Assembly: GCF_000317475.1 (NCBI RefSeq)
Contig: NC_019729.1
Coordinates: 2,866,501 to 2,930,500 of the forward strand
Direction of reading: 5' to 3'
DNA: 64,000 nucleotides
Source of the DNA: Oscillatoria nigro-viridis PCC 7112
GTDB taxonomy: Bacteria; Cyanobacteriota; Cyanobacteriia; Cyanobacteriales; Microcoleaceae
Shown: one piece after another, positions 44,598-53,719 of the stretch
Layout: each line of letters opens with the position of its first letter
How positions within the stretch are numbered: position 1 is the first letter of the stretch
The notes under the pieces: model-generated
Told to the model about the DNA's origin: nothing
Seen by the model: the letters and a program-made list of their open reading frames with translations, nothing else
Databases searched by the model: none
Program-made: the position numbers and the translations under genes

Positions 44598-47537
44598 TTA
44601 TTCGAGCAATTCTACAGTGCCTAGATACCCGTCTACTCGGACTTTTTGACCGTCTCGCAAGCGAGTTGTAGCTTCAGAAATATTCATAACTGCGGGAATT
44701 TTGTACTCGCGAGCGATGATTGCTCCGTGAGATAGTTGGCCGCCAACTTCGGCGATAATTGCTGTTGCTCCTAATAGCAGCGGTGCCCAACCTGCATCGG
44801 TGTAAGGAACTACTGCGATCGCATTTTCTCCTAAATCCGCGCTCGCGGTGCGGCAAATCTTGACAAAGCCTTCGACACGACCGATACTTGCGGGAATTCC
44901 CTGGAGGATATTAGTTGCAGATGTTGCGGAGTCGATCGCCCTTGTCTGAGAATTTGGCAGCAAATTGCCGTAGACTACAGGGGGAATCTGGCGATCGCGA
45001 TCGGCTGCCAGGCGATCGCGCCTTTGGCTAATTGTATCCTGAAAAGAAACACTCGCGCCGCTGCGAATCCACTGCTGAATTTCCCCAAATTCCAGATAAA
45101 AAATATCCCCGCTTTCCTGAAACACCTGCATTGCCAATCCGCAAGCTTCTATCTCCAAAAAAGTCCAGCGCAGGTGAGCCAACAACCGCGCGTAAATTTC
45201 GCTAATTTCGTTTTTGACAATCGCTCTTTCTTGACATTTATCTAATCGCGAATTCTGCGAAAAATTCAATTTTTTTGCACGCTTTTCAACTAAATTAGTT
45301 TCGGCTTTTTGAGCCATAGTTATTAGCAATTTTTGATAAATTTCCGGCTGTTCTCGCCAAGTAGGAACAGCGATATCGGTTCCCACCTCGCTCAAATATC
45401 CGTAAGTATCAAGCCACTTTTCAAATTCTGCTTGTAAAGCCGGACTTTCAGCAAATGTCTGTGCTAAATGTGCCACTGAAACAGTTTCGTCAGGCTGCGA
45501 AACAGCAGCTTGCCGCAATTTCTGAGCCAACTGCTGTAAAACTCGCACCGAAGCAATTTCAGGAGCGCTATCATTCTCCAGCCAGTCATCGTCAACTCGA
45601 AAAATTGCCTTGCGAATAGCCAGCCCGATCGGCCCTAATATATTGTAGTAAGTAATCGGTTTCAGCCACTCCTGAATTTGCTCCGCTCTCTCCAACAATT
45701 CCGTTAAATATTGATGATCGGGCATCGGGCATTGGGCATTGGGCATTGGTAATTGGTAATTCTGCAAACTTTGCAGTGCCGGGAGGAAAATAGAAGTACG
45801 ATCGCCATTAAATTCTGCATTGAGCGCCCTCTCCCGCTGCACCAGACGCCACAAACCAGGCAAATTGGGCAAAATCTTCCCCAAAGGCGGCTTGCCCATT
45901 TTTTGCCCTCTCAGCAAAAATTCCAAACCCTGCTCCGGCAATCCCATCATCCGAAAGATTTCGCCCAACAAAGTCGCATTAAAATAGGCGTGAGAACCCA
46001 GCAAAGTTGCAGTTTCGTTAAAATTTAAGCCGATCGCGCGATCGCCCAAAACCACCTTGAATATTTCTCCCCAAACCCCACAAGTCAGCGGCCGGTTAAT
46101 CGACCAAGTTAGCGGGCGGATTGCACCGGGAATCACTTCTGCTGCAATAGTGCGCGTCCAAAAAGGCTGCAAATTAGTAATTGGGCGGCTTTGCAAAATC
46201 CAAACTTTTTCCCCGTCCCAACTCCACTCAATATCCTGGGGAACTCCGTGAAAAAATGCTTCAATTGCTTGCGCTTGTTTCACCAATTCTGCTATAATAT
46301 ATTGAGGAATTATTGAATTACTTTGAAGTTCATTTAATTGTTTTTCTAATAATTCAGGTTTACTAAAATCAATTTCTAAGTGAACCGGAGTACATTGTCC
46401 GCCGACAACAGCTTCGGCTCCTCCCGGTAAAGCTTCTATAATTACCTGGGAACCACCATCTAAAGGATTGCGACTGAACATGACTCCCGCAATTTGGCTG
46501 TCAATATAAGGCTGAATTAATACAGCCATTTGGGTATCGGGCAATTGTCGCTGTCGGCGGTAAGCCACAGCTTCGGCAGTCCAATAAGACTGGCGGCAGC
46601 GATTAATGCCGTCGAGCAATTCTGATTTAGTTGAAACAGGCCCAATGGTTTGATATTGTCCGGCGGCGGAACTGGTATTGCCATCTTCTCCCGCAGCAGA
46701 AGAACGCACAATCATTCGATTTTGGATTTGGGATTTTAGAGTTTGAATGACTGCATTGGGAATTGACGACAATTCATCGCTATTTCCTCGATGCCCGATG
46801 CCCGATGCCCGATGCCCGATGCGCGCTTCTTGTGATAATATCCAACCAGCAGGTACGTTAAAACCTGCGCGTTTCAGTTGAGACAATTTAGCAGCTTTAT
46901 CGCCGCAGATTGCCGCATCTAACGAGTCATCAAGAGAAAACAATTGCTCTGATTTAGATAAAGCCATATCATCACCCTGAATGAAATTAATTGCTGCTAA
47001 CAAAACAGCTAATCCTGCTGCTGCTAAAAATTCGGGGATTGATTGTCGCCACACCCAAACCCAAATTGGCGTACACAGACATCCGCAACGGGAAGCAAAT
47101 AGTCTCGCCCGATCGCCCTCACCCCACCACCGCTGTGCCAAACCCCACACCAGCAGCCCCCAAATGCCCGATGAAACAGCCACCGGCGGCGAAAAGACCA
47201 AAAGACCCCAAACAGCGTTTGTCACCCCTCCACCTCGGGCGATCGCATATCTGCCCGCAACTAGCGGAATTAACAGCGCGATCGCGATCTCCGGTGCATC
47301 CGGGAACCAAAATCGCCCCGCCAACACCGGCACCATACCCCTGGCAATTTCCGCCAACACCGCAGCAATTCCCGCTAATTTCCCCCCGTGAATGAAAGCA
47401 GCCGACACGCCCACATTCCCCGTACCCAGCGCCCTCAAATCTCGGCGGGCAAACACTCGCACCGCCCATCCCGTTAGCGGTAAAGCACCCAGGCTGAAAC
47501 TAGCAGCCAACAGCAATGCTATTGTCCCCAACGGCAT
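44598..47537 (-). CDS. PlsY-like acyltransferase fused to PEP synthase-like protein
   Basis: A 979-residue fusion. Residues 1-190 are a multispan membrane domain resembling PlsY, the acyl-phosphate:glycerol-3-phosphate acyltransferase (RRDLRALGTGNVGVSAAFIHG). From about 195 it is a PPDK/PEP-synthase-type ATP-binding domain (GDKAAKLSQLKRAGFNVPAGW, RMIVRSSAAGEDGNTSSAAG, GVMFSRNPLDGG, IEWSWDGEKVWILQSRPI). The C-terminus is the phosphohistidine domain (GGQLSHGAIIAREYKIPAV). The PEP-binding barrel of true PEP synthase is absent. STRR-derived peptides are inserted (GHRASGIGHRG near 250; QLPMPNAQCPMPDHQ near 600). An internal ATG at about residue 192 could allow separate translation. Confidence 0.82.
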   Translation of the reverse strand: MPLGTIALLLAASFSLGALPLTGWAVRVFARRDLRALGTGNVGVSAAFIHGGKLAGIAAVLAEIARGMVPVLAGRFWFPDAPEIAIALLIPLVAGRYAIARGGGVTNAVWGLLVFSPPVAVSSGIWGLLVWGLAQRWWGEGDRARLFASRCGCLCTPIWVWVWRQSIPEFLAAAGLAVLLAAINFIQGDDMALSKSEQLFSLDDSLDAAICGDKAAKLSQLKRAGFNVPAGWILSQEARIGHRASGIGHRGNSDELSSIPNAVIQTLKSQIQNRMIVRSSAAGEDGNTSSAAGQYQTIGPVSTKSELLDGINRCRQSYWTAEAVAYRRQRQLPDTQMAVLIQPYIDSQIAGVMFSRNPLDGGSQVIIEALPGGAEAVVGGQCTPVHLEIDFSKPELLEKQLNELQSNSIIPQYIIAELVKQAQAIEAFFHGVPQDIEWSWDGEKVWILQSRPITNLQPFWTRTIAAEVIPGAIRPLTWSINRPLTCGVWGEIFKVVLGDRAIGLNFNETATLLGSHAYFNATLLGEIFRMMGLPEQGLEFLLRGQKMGKPPLGKILPNLPGLWRLVQRERALNAEFNGDRTSIFLPALQSLQNYQLPMPNAQCPMPDHQYLTELLERAEQIQEWLKPITYYNILGPIGLAIRKAIFRVDDDWLENDSAPEIASVRVLQQLAQKLRQAAVSQPDETVSVAHLAQTFAESPALQAEFEKWLDTYGYLSEVGTDIAVPTWREQPEIYQKLLITMAQKAETNLVEKRAKKLNFSQNSRLDKCQERAIVKNEISEIYARLLAHLRWTFLEIEACGLAMQVFQESGDIFYLEFGEIQQWIRSGASVSFQDTISQRRDRLAADRDRQIPPVVYGNLLPNSQTRAIDSATSATNILQGIPASIGRVEGFVKICRTASADLGENAIAVVPYTDAGWAPLLLGATAIIAEVGGQLSHGAIIAREYKIPAVMNISEATTRLRDGQKVRVDGYLGTVELLE

Positions 47538-47674
47538 AAAATCAGCTCTCCTATTTTCAACCTCTAACCATTATCACGGCAATTCTCTCACTTTTTCTGT
47601 CTTCAGATATATCAACAAAACGGCATTAGCACTTAAGATAATATAAAAGTAGAGCAGATAAGGATTTAACTATC

Positions 47675-47869
47675 ATGACAGATGTCAGCTTGACGACCCC
47701 AATATTAGTTCTTGTGGCTGGCTTTATTGCCGCAGTTACGATCGGCTCGATCGCCTGGTACAATTCCAAGCGTCCCCCCGGTTGGGAATCCAAAGAACGC
47801 CCTGATTTTGTACCGAAAGTTGACAAAGACGATTTGATTGCTGATGTTTCTGACTCGAAACGTAAATAA
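47675..47869 (+). CDS. Psb35-like small thylakoid membrane protein
   Basis: A 64-residue protein with a single membrane span (residues 8-28: TPILVLVAGFIAAVTIGSIA) followed by WYNSKRPPGWESKERPDFVP and an acidic/basic tail. The span plus 'WYNSKRP.GWE' matches my memory of the photosystem II-associated protein Psb35 (Synechocystis ssl2148 type). The link is by recollection and unverified. Start ATG 47675. It is divergent from the PlsY fusion gene, with a 137-base gap. Confidence 0.78.
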   Translation: MTDVSLTTPILVLVAGFIAAVTIGSIAWYNSKRPPGWESKERPDFVPKVDKDDLIADVSDSKRK

Positions 47870-47897
47870 AACAAAGTTTCTTTAGAGAAATAAAAGC

Positions 47898-48000
47898 AGG
47901 ACTTGTGCATTAATGAGAAAACTCGGTCATTGCGAGTTGGTAATTGCCAGCAGTCGCGGCAATTTCAATGGTTCGCTTTTCCATGTTTTGCACAAGTCCT
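47898..48000. mobile_element. MITE-like element, family C (103 bp)
   Basis: Perfect 12-bp terminal inverted repeats AGGACTTGTGCA / TGCACAAGTCCT enclose a non-coding interior with AATTGCC...GGCAATT. No second full copy is in the window; a single end-like AGGACTT occurs at 5173. Confidence 0.6.
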
Positions 48001-48247
48001 AGAAATTTCAAATCTCAATCTACAATCTACAATTAAGGTGCGCCCCTAAGCACCCCACATATACAGGAATAAGGCTAAAAAGTAGTTTTAGACGATAGAT
48101 ACATATAGCGCAAGGTGCGCCCAGTGCAGCTACAGATGCTGGGTCTAAGACTGATATAGAAGTTCTGGGTAAGTCTTGTGAATATTGTGTAGGGACTATT
48201 CAGAAAAAGCCCCTACAAATTGGCTATACCGCGCCAGTTCTGCTTGC
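48001..48247. other. Gene-free stretch with GGTGCGCCC repeats
   Basis: Copies of AAGGTGCGCCC lie at 48035 and 48113, a dispersed motif that recurs at 61851. No gene is seen. Confidence 0.4.
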
Positions 48248-48475
48248 TTATTTTTGCAGCGGATTCAGTTTCGTAACCGAGCTTTCCTTGGCATCTTCAG
48301 CGCTATCTTTGAGGAAACCAGAAGCATCCTTAAAGGCGGCGCCTACTCTCTCTAAAATATTGGCATCGGGATCGCTGCGATCGAATATCGGTTGATCCTT
48401 AGCCGGCTGTCCGTCTGGCGCTTCTAACAGAGTTTTATCTCCGCCGAGTGCGGGGTCAAACTTGTCAGTTTCCAT
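48248..48475 (-). CDS. Small acidic hypothetical protein
   Basis: A 75-residue frame starting ATG 48475 with the body ERVGAAFKDASGFLKDSAEDA, an amphipathic helix, and an Asp/Pro-rich N-terminus. No known domain. It follows the lipoprotein gene (48626-48964) in the same direction; a MITE-like element lies between them. The two could be an operon that was later interrupted. Confidence 0.6.
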   Translation of the reverse strand: METDKFDPALGGDKTLLEAPDGQPAKDQPIFDRSDPDANILERVGAAFKDASGFLKDSAEDAKESSVTKLNPLQK

Positions 48476-48510
48476 CGGTGCAGAACCCGGATCAAGCAGC
48501 TTTGGATCGC

Positions 48511-48625
48511 GAATTAAATAACTTACAATTTTAATTGTTATGGTGGGATGGGCCGATTCCGCCCGTCCAAAAAGGGCGGGCTATAAGAGCCCACCCCACT
48601 TTCAAGAGTGTAAGTTATTTAATTC
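48511..48625. mobile_element. MITE-like element, family B, copy 1 (115 bp)
   Basis: Terminal inverted repeats GAATTAAATAACTTAC and complement enclose a hairpin-rich core (GGCGGGCTATAAGAGCCCACC). Its right end abuts the stop codon (48626-48628) of the neighbouring lipoprotein gene. Confidence 0.7.
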
Positions 48626-48964
48626 TCATTCCTTTGAGGAATTAGATTCAGCGGTAGTCGAGGCCAGAAGACGATCGCCTGCGATCGACAAATCAGCCCG
48701 ATTCTTTTCTGCTTTAGCAGGCGATTGATTGACTTTAGGGTCAGTAGACATTTGATAATTCGTGTATCCATCTCCACCGGCCTTGTGGGGGTTATTCATT
48801 CCTCCCATTTGAACGGGAGGATTCTCAGGCCGAGCACCTCGAACATCGCCCGAATTGCAAGCGGTACTGGTAAACAGCAGCACACCTGCCATAAATACAG
48901 TCAAAAATTGAGTCAAAAATCGACCGATACGCAGTCTTTTAAAAAAAGCAGTTACAGTGTTCAC
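48626..48964 (-). CDS. Small lipoprotein (DUF6658-like)
   Basis: A 112-residue protein. N-terminal RLRIGRFLTQFLTVFMAGVL, then LFTSTAC is a signal peptide with lipobox Cys near residue 36. The mature part is polar: GARPENPPVQMGGMNNPHKAG. The architecture resembles cyanobacterial DUF6658 lipoproteins as I recall them. The function is unknown. A family B element touches its stop codon. Confidence 0.7.
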   Translation of the reverse strand: MNTVTAFFKRLRIGRFLTQFLTVFMAGVLLFTSTACNSGDVRGARPENPPVQMGGMNNPHKAGGDGYTNYQMSTDPKVNQSPAKAEKNRADLSIAGDRLLASTTAESNSSKE

Positions 48965-49458
48965 AAAATTTTTCCAAATTTTTACTACTACTTATAAACA
49001 GTAAAAATAAACTCCCCATACCTACCTCTAACTGCGGTGATACTTTGCCGCATATTGCTATCTATTTTTCTCTAACTTTAGAGGGATTTAAAAAGTGCGA
49101 TCGCCTTCGAGAGATTATTTTTGGTAGGACTAACACGCCGGTCTCTATAAACCCGTTTTTTTACCCGGATTTCTAGAGAAATTTCGGTTGAGAAACTCGC
49201 GTATCCGACGGAGAAGAAAAGGGCGGAGGTACTTTCAAAGCGCAGTCTTCGGGTGCGTTCCAATAATTGCTTGATGACAAAAGCTTTTCTGTTTTTGACC
49301 GCGCCCAAAAACGGATACTTGCGAACGACTACTGGCGTGGAAATATAAAAACTTTAGACTCAGGTTCAAGATCCCAGATTCATCTGGAGAGTAAATCTAA
49401 AATCTAAAATCTAAAATCTAAAATCAATTGACCTACCCTACCAGCTACTAAGGATCGT
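48965..49458. other. Gene-free stretch
   Basis: Contains an AATCTAA STRR at 49394-49425 and no convincing gene. A 76-codon frame at 49078-49308 on the minus strand lacks family features. Confidence 0.45.
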
Positions 49459-49545
49459 CAATTAAATAATTTCCCTTTTTTCTTCTGGGACGGGCGGGAC
49501 GCCCATCCCACAACAGTCATGAAAAGTGGACTTTATTTAATTCTC
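49459..49545. mobile_element. MITE-like element, family B, copy 2
   Basis: Shorter relative of the 48511 element: ends CAATTAAATAATTT and TTTATTTAATTC, core GGGACGGGCGGGACGCCCATCCC. The inverted repeats are imperfect. Confidence 0.5.
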
Positions 49546-49569
49546 ATACCTAACCTCAGAACGCTACTG

Positions 49570-50337
49570 CTAATCAGGGAATTTTTCGACTTTCGCTTCA
49601 GCTTGCAAAGTCAGCAAACCAGCTTCCACATTTAGCTGCTGAATTCGCAGGGACATTCCCTCAAGTTCAAAATTTCGCAAGTTTAAAACTTCACCAGCTT
49701 TGTCCGCCAAAGCTTCAGTTAACTCCGGCGAAAATTCCTTGTTTTCGGGATACTCGACATCCTGAAGAGAAATTGCCCAACCGCCCGCTGCGATTTGAGG
49801 TTTTGCTGTAAAATAAATCTTTACAGTTGAGGCAGTTTCCTGCACCAATACCTCAGCATTTAAAGCGATTTTTCCGGTTAGCAATTGGCACTCAATAGTT
49901 TTAACGTCTATTGTCCGCAGTTGTCCGTCAACAGTAACTTTTAAGTTTTTCAGTTTCCTGCTGATGTATTCGGAATTAAAAGCGCGGTTGATATCGCTTT
50001 CTGTTAAAACTGCGCGCGCCCCACCGAAGGCAGGCCCGTTCAGTTCTATTTTGCCAAACATAGCGGTCAGGGGATTGACAGCAATATCCTTGACGTGAAT
50101 TTGCAATTCTTCCACGCGCAAATCTTGTTGCATTACCAATCCTTTGCCCTCAACGGCAACGGCCTCTACTTCTCCCTGGGCTAGCTGGATCGGATCGGTG
50201 TTAACTGTGACAGACAAATTTTCGGATTCGTCTAATTTGCTAGCAATAGCAATCTCGGCTACTTTGTCGATCGCCTGTTCCCCAAAACTTCTATTTTGTT
50301 GAAGCACGCTCAGAATTCCTGATAATATCGTTTTCAA
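49570..50337 (-). CDS. DUF2993 (LmeA-like) protein 1
   Basis: A 255-residue protein of the DUF2993 family, which includes the mycobacterial phospholipid-binding LmeA. Recognisable: LAQGEVEAVAVEGKGLVM, LRVEELQIHVKDIAVNPL, RAVLTESDINRAFNSEYI and EGMSLRIQQLNVEAG. No signal peptide is seen, so it is probably cytoplasm- or membrane-peripheral. A second member lies at 54439-55194 (about 4 kb away, opposite strand). The role is probably lipid or envelope related, but this is inference. Confidence 0.82.
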   Translation of the reverse strand: MKTILSGILSVLQQNRSFGEQAIDKVAEIAIASKLDESENLSVTVNTDPIQLAQGEVEAVAVEGKGLVMQQDLRVEELQIHVKDIAVNPLTAMFGKIELNGPAFGGARAVLTESDINRAFNSEYISRKLKNLKVTVDGQLRTIDVKTIECQLLTGKIALNAEVLVQETASTVKIYFTAKPQIAAGGWAISLQDVEYPENKEFSPELTEALADKAGEVLNLRNFELEGMSLRIQQLNVEAGLLTLQAEAKVEKFPD

Positions 50338-50809
50338 AATAGTAGTTAATACCTAAGTTATTTACCGTCTTCCTCTCGGCAGGTTTCTCGTGTGAAAAAA
50401 ACTCAGCCAAAGACAGAGGGTTTCTAGAAAATTATTCAAATTAATCAGGTACTGTTCGGCGTACTCTACATTGACAATCAAGCATCCAGGATACAAGCCT
50501 CCGGATTCATCCGCGGGGTCAGTCGATTTGAGATTTGAGATTTGAGATTTACCCCACAGATAAATCTGGGAGTTTGAACTAGGGTAGAAAATTTTGATCT
50601 TTCCACGACAGGAGTACGTGGCACGGTATCCGTTGTTGGGGTGGGTCAATGCTTCAATTCTAAAATCTCAAATCTCAAATCTCAAATCTCAAATCGATTG
50701 ACTCGGTTGCGAAGCGGTGAAAACTCAAAAACTCGGATTTTTGCCAAAAGTCTTTTCTAGAAGTTCGATCGCCCGCTACAATAAGTAAGAGCAGGCACCG
50801 CTTTTTGCA
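50338..50809. other. Gene-free stretch with STRRs
   Basis: GATTTGA heptamers at 50524-50550 and AATCTCA heptamers at 50657-50696 are roughly complementary, so the tract between them can fold back. No gene is apparent. Confidence 0.65.
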
Positions 50810-52222
50810 ATGAATTCAGAATCAACTCTCGCTAGACTACAAGCTACACTTCCCGACGGAAAACTGCCTTCTAGCTACGGGGTATACTTCAAAAACACCC
50901 TAGTAGCCCTGTGTCACGCCCTAGAAGACCACATTTTGCAAACTAGCGGCGGGGACGATATCGAACTCAAACCCCTAGTTTTGGTGACGTTTCAGCAGGG
51001 TAAATGGTATTTACAGGAAGCCGATCGCTACCTAGATATTGCTAATGCCTCTCGGCACGTTGTCATCGGTGCGGTAGCCGACAGCGGTTTCGCTACCCAC
51101 AAAACCGGGCAATTAGAAAATGTATCTTTAATAAATCTCGATGAGAACGACCCCATAATCGAAGAATGGAATTTAATCATTCTCGCCCCGACATACAAAG
51201 CCATGGTGCTTTGCCGCGAACTTTCAGCCGAGGAATACTTGCCAGAGGGCAAGCCTGAAGTAGATACAGAACGAAAGTTCTACGGTTTGTGGTCGTTTGA
51301 CCAGTCTTTGGTTTCGGCTGCAGCAGAAATTTTTATAGAACAGACGCGACATTACAACTCTCCCCTAGCCGACAGTTTGCTGGCAATGTACCGCGACATC
51401 CAGGCTACCATTGGCCCGCCCTTGGCAGACATTAGTGGCGTGGTATCGCGGATAGTCACTTACCTGCAAAGTTCTCAGCAGCAAATGGTAGCAATTAACC
51501 GCCAAACCCGCGAGTTGTGGGAATTGGAAGGTCAAGCTTTGCGCGTCAGCCGCAATTTGAACGCTAACAAACTTCAAGCTTTTCTGCGGATGGCCCAGCG
51601 CGTGGACGAACGCGATACCTCAAATCCTACAGCGTCTTTGCAGGTGGCGGCTTTGTCGGAAACTTTGGGTCAACTGCTGGATTTGCCGGCTTTGCAGTTG
51701 CGGAGGCTGCGGCTGGCTGGATTGTTATTTCGAGTCGGCTTAGTTTCGGCCCCGAATGAGGTGTTCGATCGCACTCCCGATGGTTTTGACCCAGCAACTT
51801 TCTCATTTTGGCGCGATCGCAGTTTCATTGGTTCCCAACTGCTGCAAGCAATGCCGGAACTAGCACCTGTAGCGGAAATTGTCAAGCACCAACTCGAATA
51901 TTGGGACGGCAGCGGCAGACCAGACGGTTTGCGAGCCGAAGCGATACCGATTGCTTCGCGGATTTTGGGGTTGGTCGCTGATTTTCAAGAACTGACTCAA
52001 CCGCGCGGCGATCGTCCGGCTTTGAGTTTGAGCGAAGCTTTGGAACAGTGCCGGGAACTGTCGGGAACTCGCTTCGATCCGGCTTTGGTGGAAACTCTCA
52101 GCAACGTCGTCAGACTGGCAGAAATGGGTTTGATGCAGTTACCGAACCGCCCTAGCCAACTGCCTAACGTGTGGTTGGAGGATTTGGGCGATCGAACGAC
52201 CGCGACCGCTCCGGCATTGTAA
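50810..52222 (+). CDS. DICT-domain plus degenerate HD-type signalling protein
   Basis: A 470-residue soluble protein. Residues 15-190 form a DICT sensory domain (HVVIGAVADSGFATHKTG, NLIILAPTYKAMVLCREL). A short coiled coil near 215-250 leads to a C-terminal HD/HD-GYP-like domain (HQLEYWDGSGRPDGLRAEAIP, ASRILGLVADFQEL). The HD pair at the start of that domain is not evident (RLAGLLFRVGLV), so c-di-GMP hydrolysis is doubtful and a regulatory role is likelier. Start ATG 50810. The tnpB copy 2 element begins two bases after its stop. Confidence 0.82.
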   Translation: MNSESTLARLQATLPDGKLPSSYGVYFKNTLVALCHALEDHILQTSGGDDIELKPLVLVTFQQGKWYLQEADRYLDIANASRHVVIGAVADSGFATHKTGQLENVSLINLDENDPIIEEWNLIILAPTYKAMVLCRELSAEEYLPEGKPEVDTERKFYGLWSFDQSLVSAAAEIFIEQTRHYNSPLADSLLAMYRDIQATIGPPLADISGVVSRIVTYLQSSQQQMVAINRQTRELWELEGQALRVSRNLNANKLQAFLRMAQRVDERDTSNPTASLQVAALSETLGQLLDLPALQLRRLRLAGLLFRVGLVSAPNEVFDRTPDGFDPATFSFWRDRSFIGSQLLQAMPELAPVAEIVKHQLEYWDGSGRPDGLRAEAIPIASRILGLVADFQELTQPRGDRPALSLSEALEQCRELSGTRFDPALVETLSNVVRLAEMGLMQLPNRPSQLPNVWLEDLGDRTTATAPAL

Positions 52223-52223
52223 A

Positions 52224-53633
52224 TTGACACTCTCCTGGCTAAAGCCGAGGAGATTCTTGATTCGCAGAATCGACTTGCCGGTGCAGAATTACTTCAACAT
52301 CGGTAGCGGTCAATTCTCCACAAGCGTTCGGATCTAAGATCCAAGTTCCGACGTGCCCCGCCGTACTCAATCCCCGACTCAGGATGTTTTTAGCTGCGTT
52401 CCAATCTCTGTCAAGGACAAGCCCACACCGACAAGCGTGGGTTCGCGTTGAGAGACTTTTCTTAACAATTGTTCCGCAACTAGAGCATTCTTGACTTGTT
52501 CCGTTAGCTGGCACAGCAATCGTAATTCTTCCGAATACTTTGCCAAAATATTCCAACCAAATTCGGAACATATACCAAGATGCGTCGTTAATCGATTTTG
52601 CCAGACAGTGATTCTTCACCATATTTTTAATCCTCAAATCTTCGTAGACTACACAGTCGTTAGACTGGATGACGCATCTTGCCAACTTCACGGCAAAATC
52701 TTTACGCTGTCTGCTGATTTTGAGGTGGCGCTTCCCTAGAATCGCTCTAGCTTTTTTTCTGTTTTGCGAACCCTTGACTCGTTTTGAAACTCGTTTTTGG
52801 GCTTTCTTCAACCTGCGTTCTCCCTTGCGGAGGAAACGCGGGTTATCGACTGCAATGCCATTTGAGTCAGTGTAAAACTCTTTAAGTCCTACATCTAACC
52901 CGATGGCGTTACCCGTGATTTCAATCTTTTCAGAACGGTCAACTTGAATGCAAAACTGGACATAATATCCGTCTGCCCGTCTCACCAAACGTACTCGTTT
53001 GATTTGACTGCGCTGAGAGAAATGTAAGTCGCGCGTTCCTTTTAACTTGAGCTTTCCGATTCCTTTTTTATCGGTAAAAGTGATTGATTTCCGGTCGTCT
53101 GCCAGACGCCAGCCCGTAGTCTTGTATTCGACGGAGCGGTTGTGTTTCTGGAATTGCGGGAATCCTTTTTTGCCTGGGACTTTCTTTTTGCAGTTGTCGT
53201 AGAATCGGGAGATTGCCGACCACGCTCTTTCTGAGCTCGATTGTCGAGCCATGCTGTTCAATTCGTCGCAAAACGGGAATTCCTTAGCTAAAACAGCGCT
53301 ATACTTGTTCAATGCGTATTTATCAACTTTTTCGTTTTCCATCCAAAACCGCAGTGCTTTGTTTCGGATGAACTGCACTGTTCTAATTGCTTCGTCTACA
53401 GCGTCAAATTGCTGCTTTTTACCCGATGCTTTGAACTCAAAAACTAACATGACTTCGACCTCATCACGATAGTCTTATGCTACCAGAGTCGGCTTAACAT
53501 CCCTCTAGTTGTTCACAAAGATTTACATGGTTTTACTTGACAGCGCCATCCTGAGAGCTCAGAAAATAGACTGGGAGGCTAAAGCCTCCTTACCCCTTTC
53601 ATCCCCGGACTAAAGTCGCGGGGTTTTCAGGGT
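52224..53633 (-). mobile_element. tnpB-only IS200/IS605-type element, copy 2
   Basis: Same ends as copy 1: left ACCCTGAAAACCCCGCGACT (at 53633) and right GAGAGTGTCAA (at 52224). The leader has the same GGAGGCTTTAGCCTCC hairpin, but the part between hairpin and tnpB is diverged. No tnpA is present. It lies tail-to-tail with the DICT-HD gene, mirroring copy 1 and the ABC1 kinase gene. Confidence 0.86.
52239..53450 (-). CDS. tnpB: RNA-guided endonuclease TnpB, copy 2
   Basis: A 403-residue TnpB about 97% identical to copy 1. Catalytic residues: Asp186 (GLDVGLKEF), Glu270 (VYEDLRIKNM), Asp347/349 (LDRDWNAAKN). Zinc ribbon CSSCG (322-325) and CRCG (340-343). Start ATG 53450. It appears intact. 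The presumed omega RNA overlaps the 3' coding end and right end; by the known TnpB rule its guide would be the flanking host sequence next to 52224. Confidence 0.92.
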   Translation of the reverse strand: MLVFEFKASGKKQQFDAVDEAIRTVQFIRNKALRFWMENEKVDKYALNKYSAVLAKEFPFCDELNSMARQSSSERAWSAISRFYDNCKKKVPGKKGFPQFQKHNRSVEYKTTGWRLADDRKSITFTDKKGIGKLKLKGTRDLHFSQRSQIKRVRLVRRADGYYVQFCIQVDRSEKIEITGNAIGLDVGLKEFYTDSNGIAVDNPRFLRKGERRLKKAQKRVSKRVKGSQNRKKARAILGKRHLKISRQRKDFAVKLARCVIQSNDCVVYEDLRIKNMVKNHCLAKSINDASWYMFRIWLEYFGKVFGRITIAVPANGTSQECSSCGTIVKKSLSTRTHACRCGLVLDRDWNAAKNILSRGLSTAGHVGTWILDPNACGELTATDVEVILHRQVDSANQESPRL

Positions 53634-53649
53634 ATTATTTATAACTGGA

Positions 53650-53699
53650 CTGTTGACTGTTGACAGTTGACAGTTGACAGTTGACAGTTAACCAACAAC
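53650..53699. repeat. GTTGACA STRR
   Basis: Tandem copies of GTTGACA/CAACTGA run into the pentapeptide gene; its ATG (53720) lies inside the related CTAATGA units. Confidence 0.75.
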
Positions 53700-53719
53700 T
53701 GACAACCAACAACTGACTA

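Noticed and set aside
50362-50649. 95-codon frame between DUF2993 gene 1 and the DICT gene
   Set aside because: Contains STRR translation and no domain.
25587-53633. Composite transposon bounded by the two tnpB elements
   Set aside because: The elements have no tnpA, lie 25 kb apart, and enclose ordinary housekeeping genes; nothing suggests joint movement.
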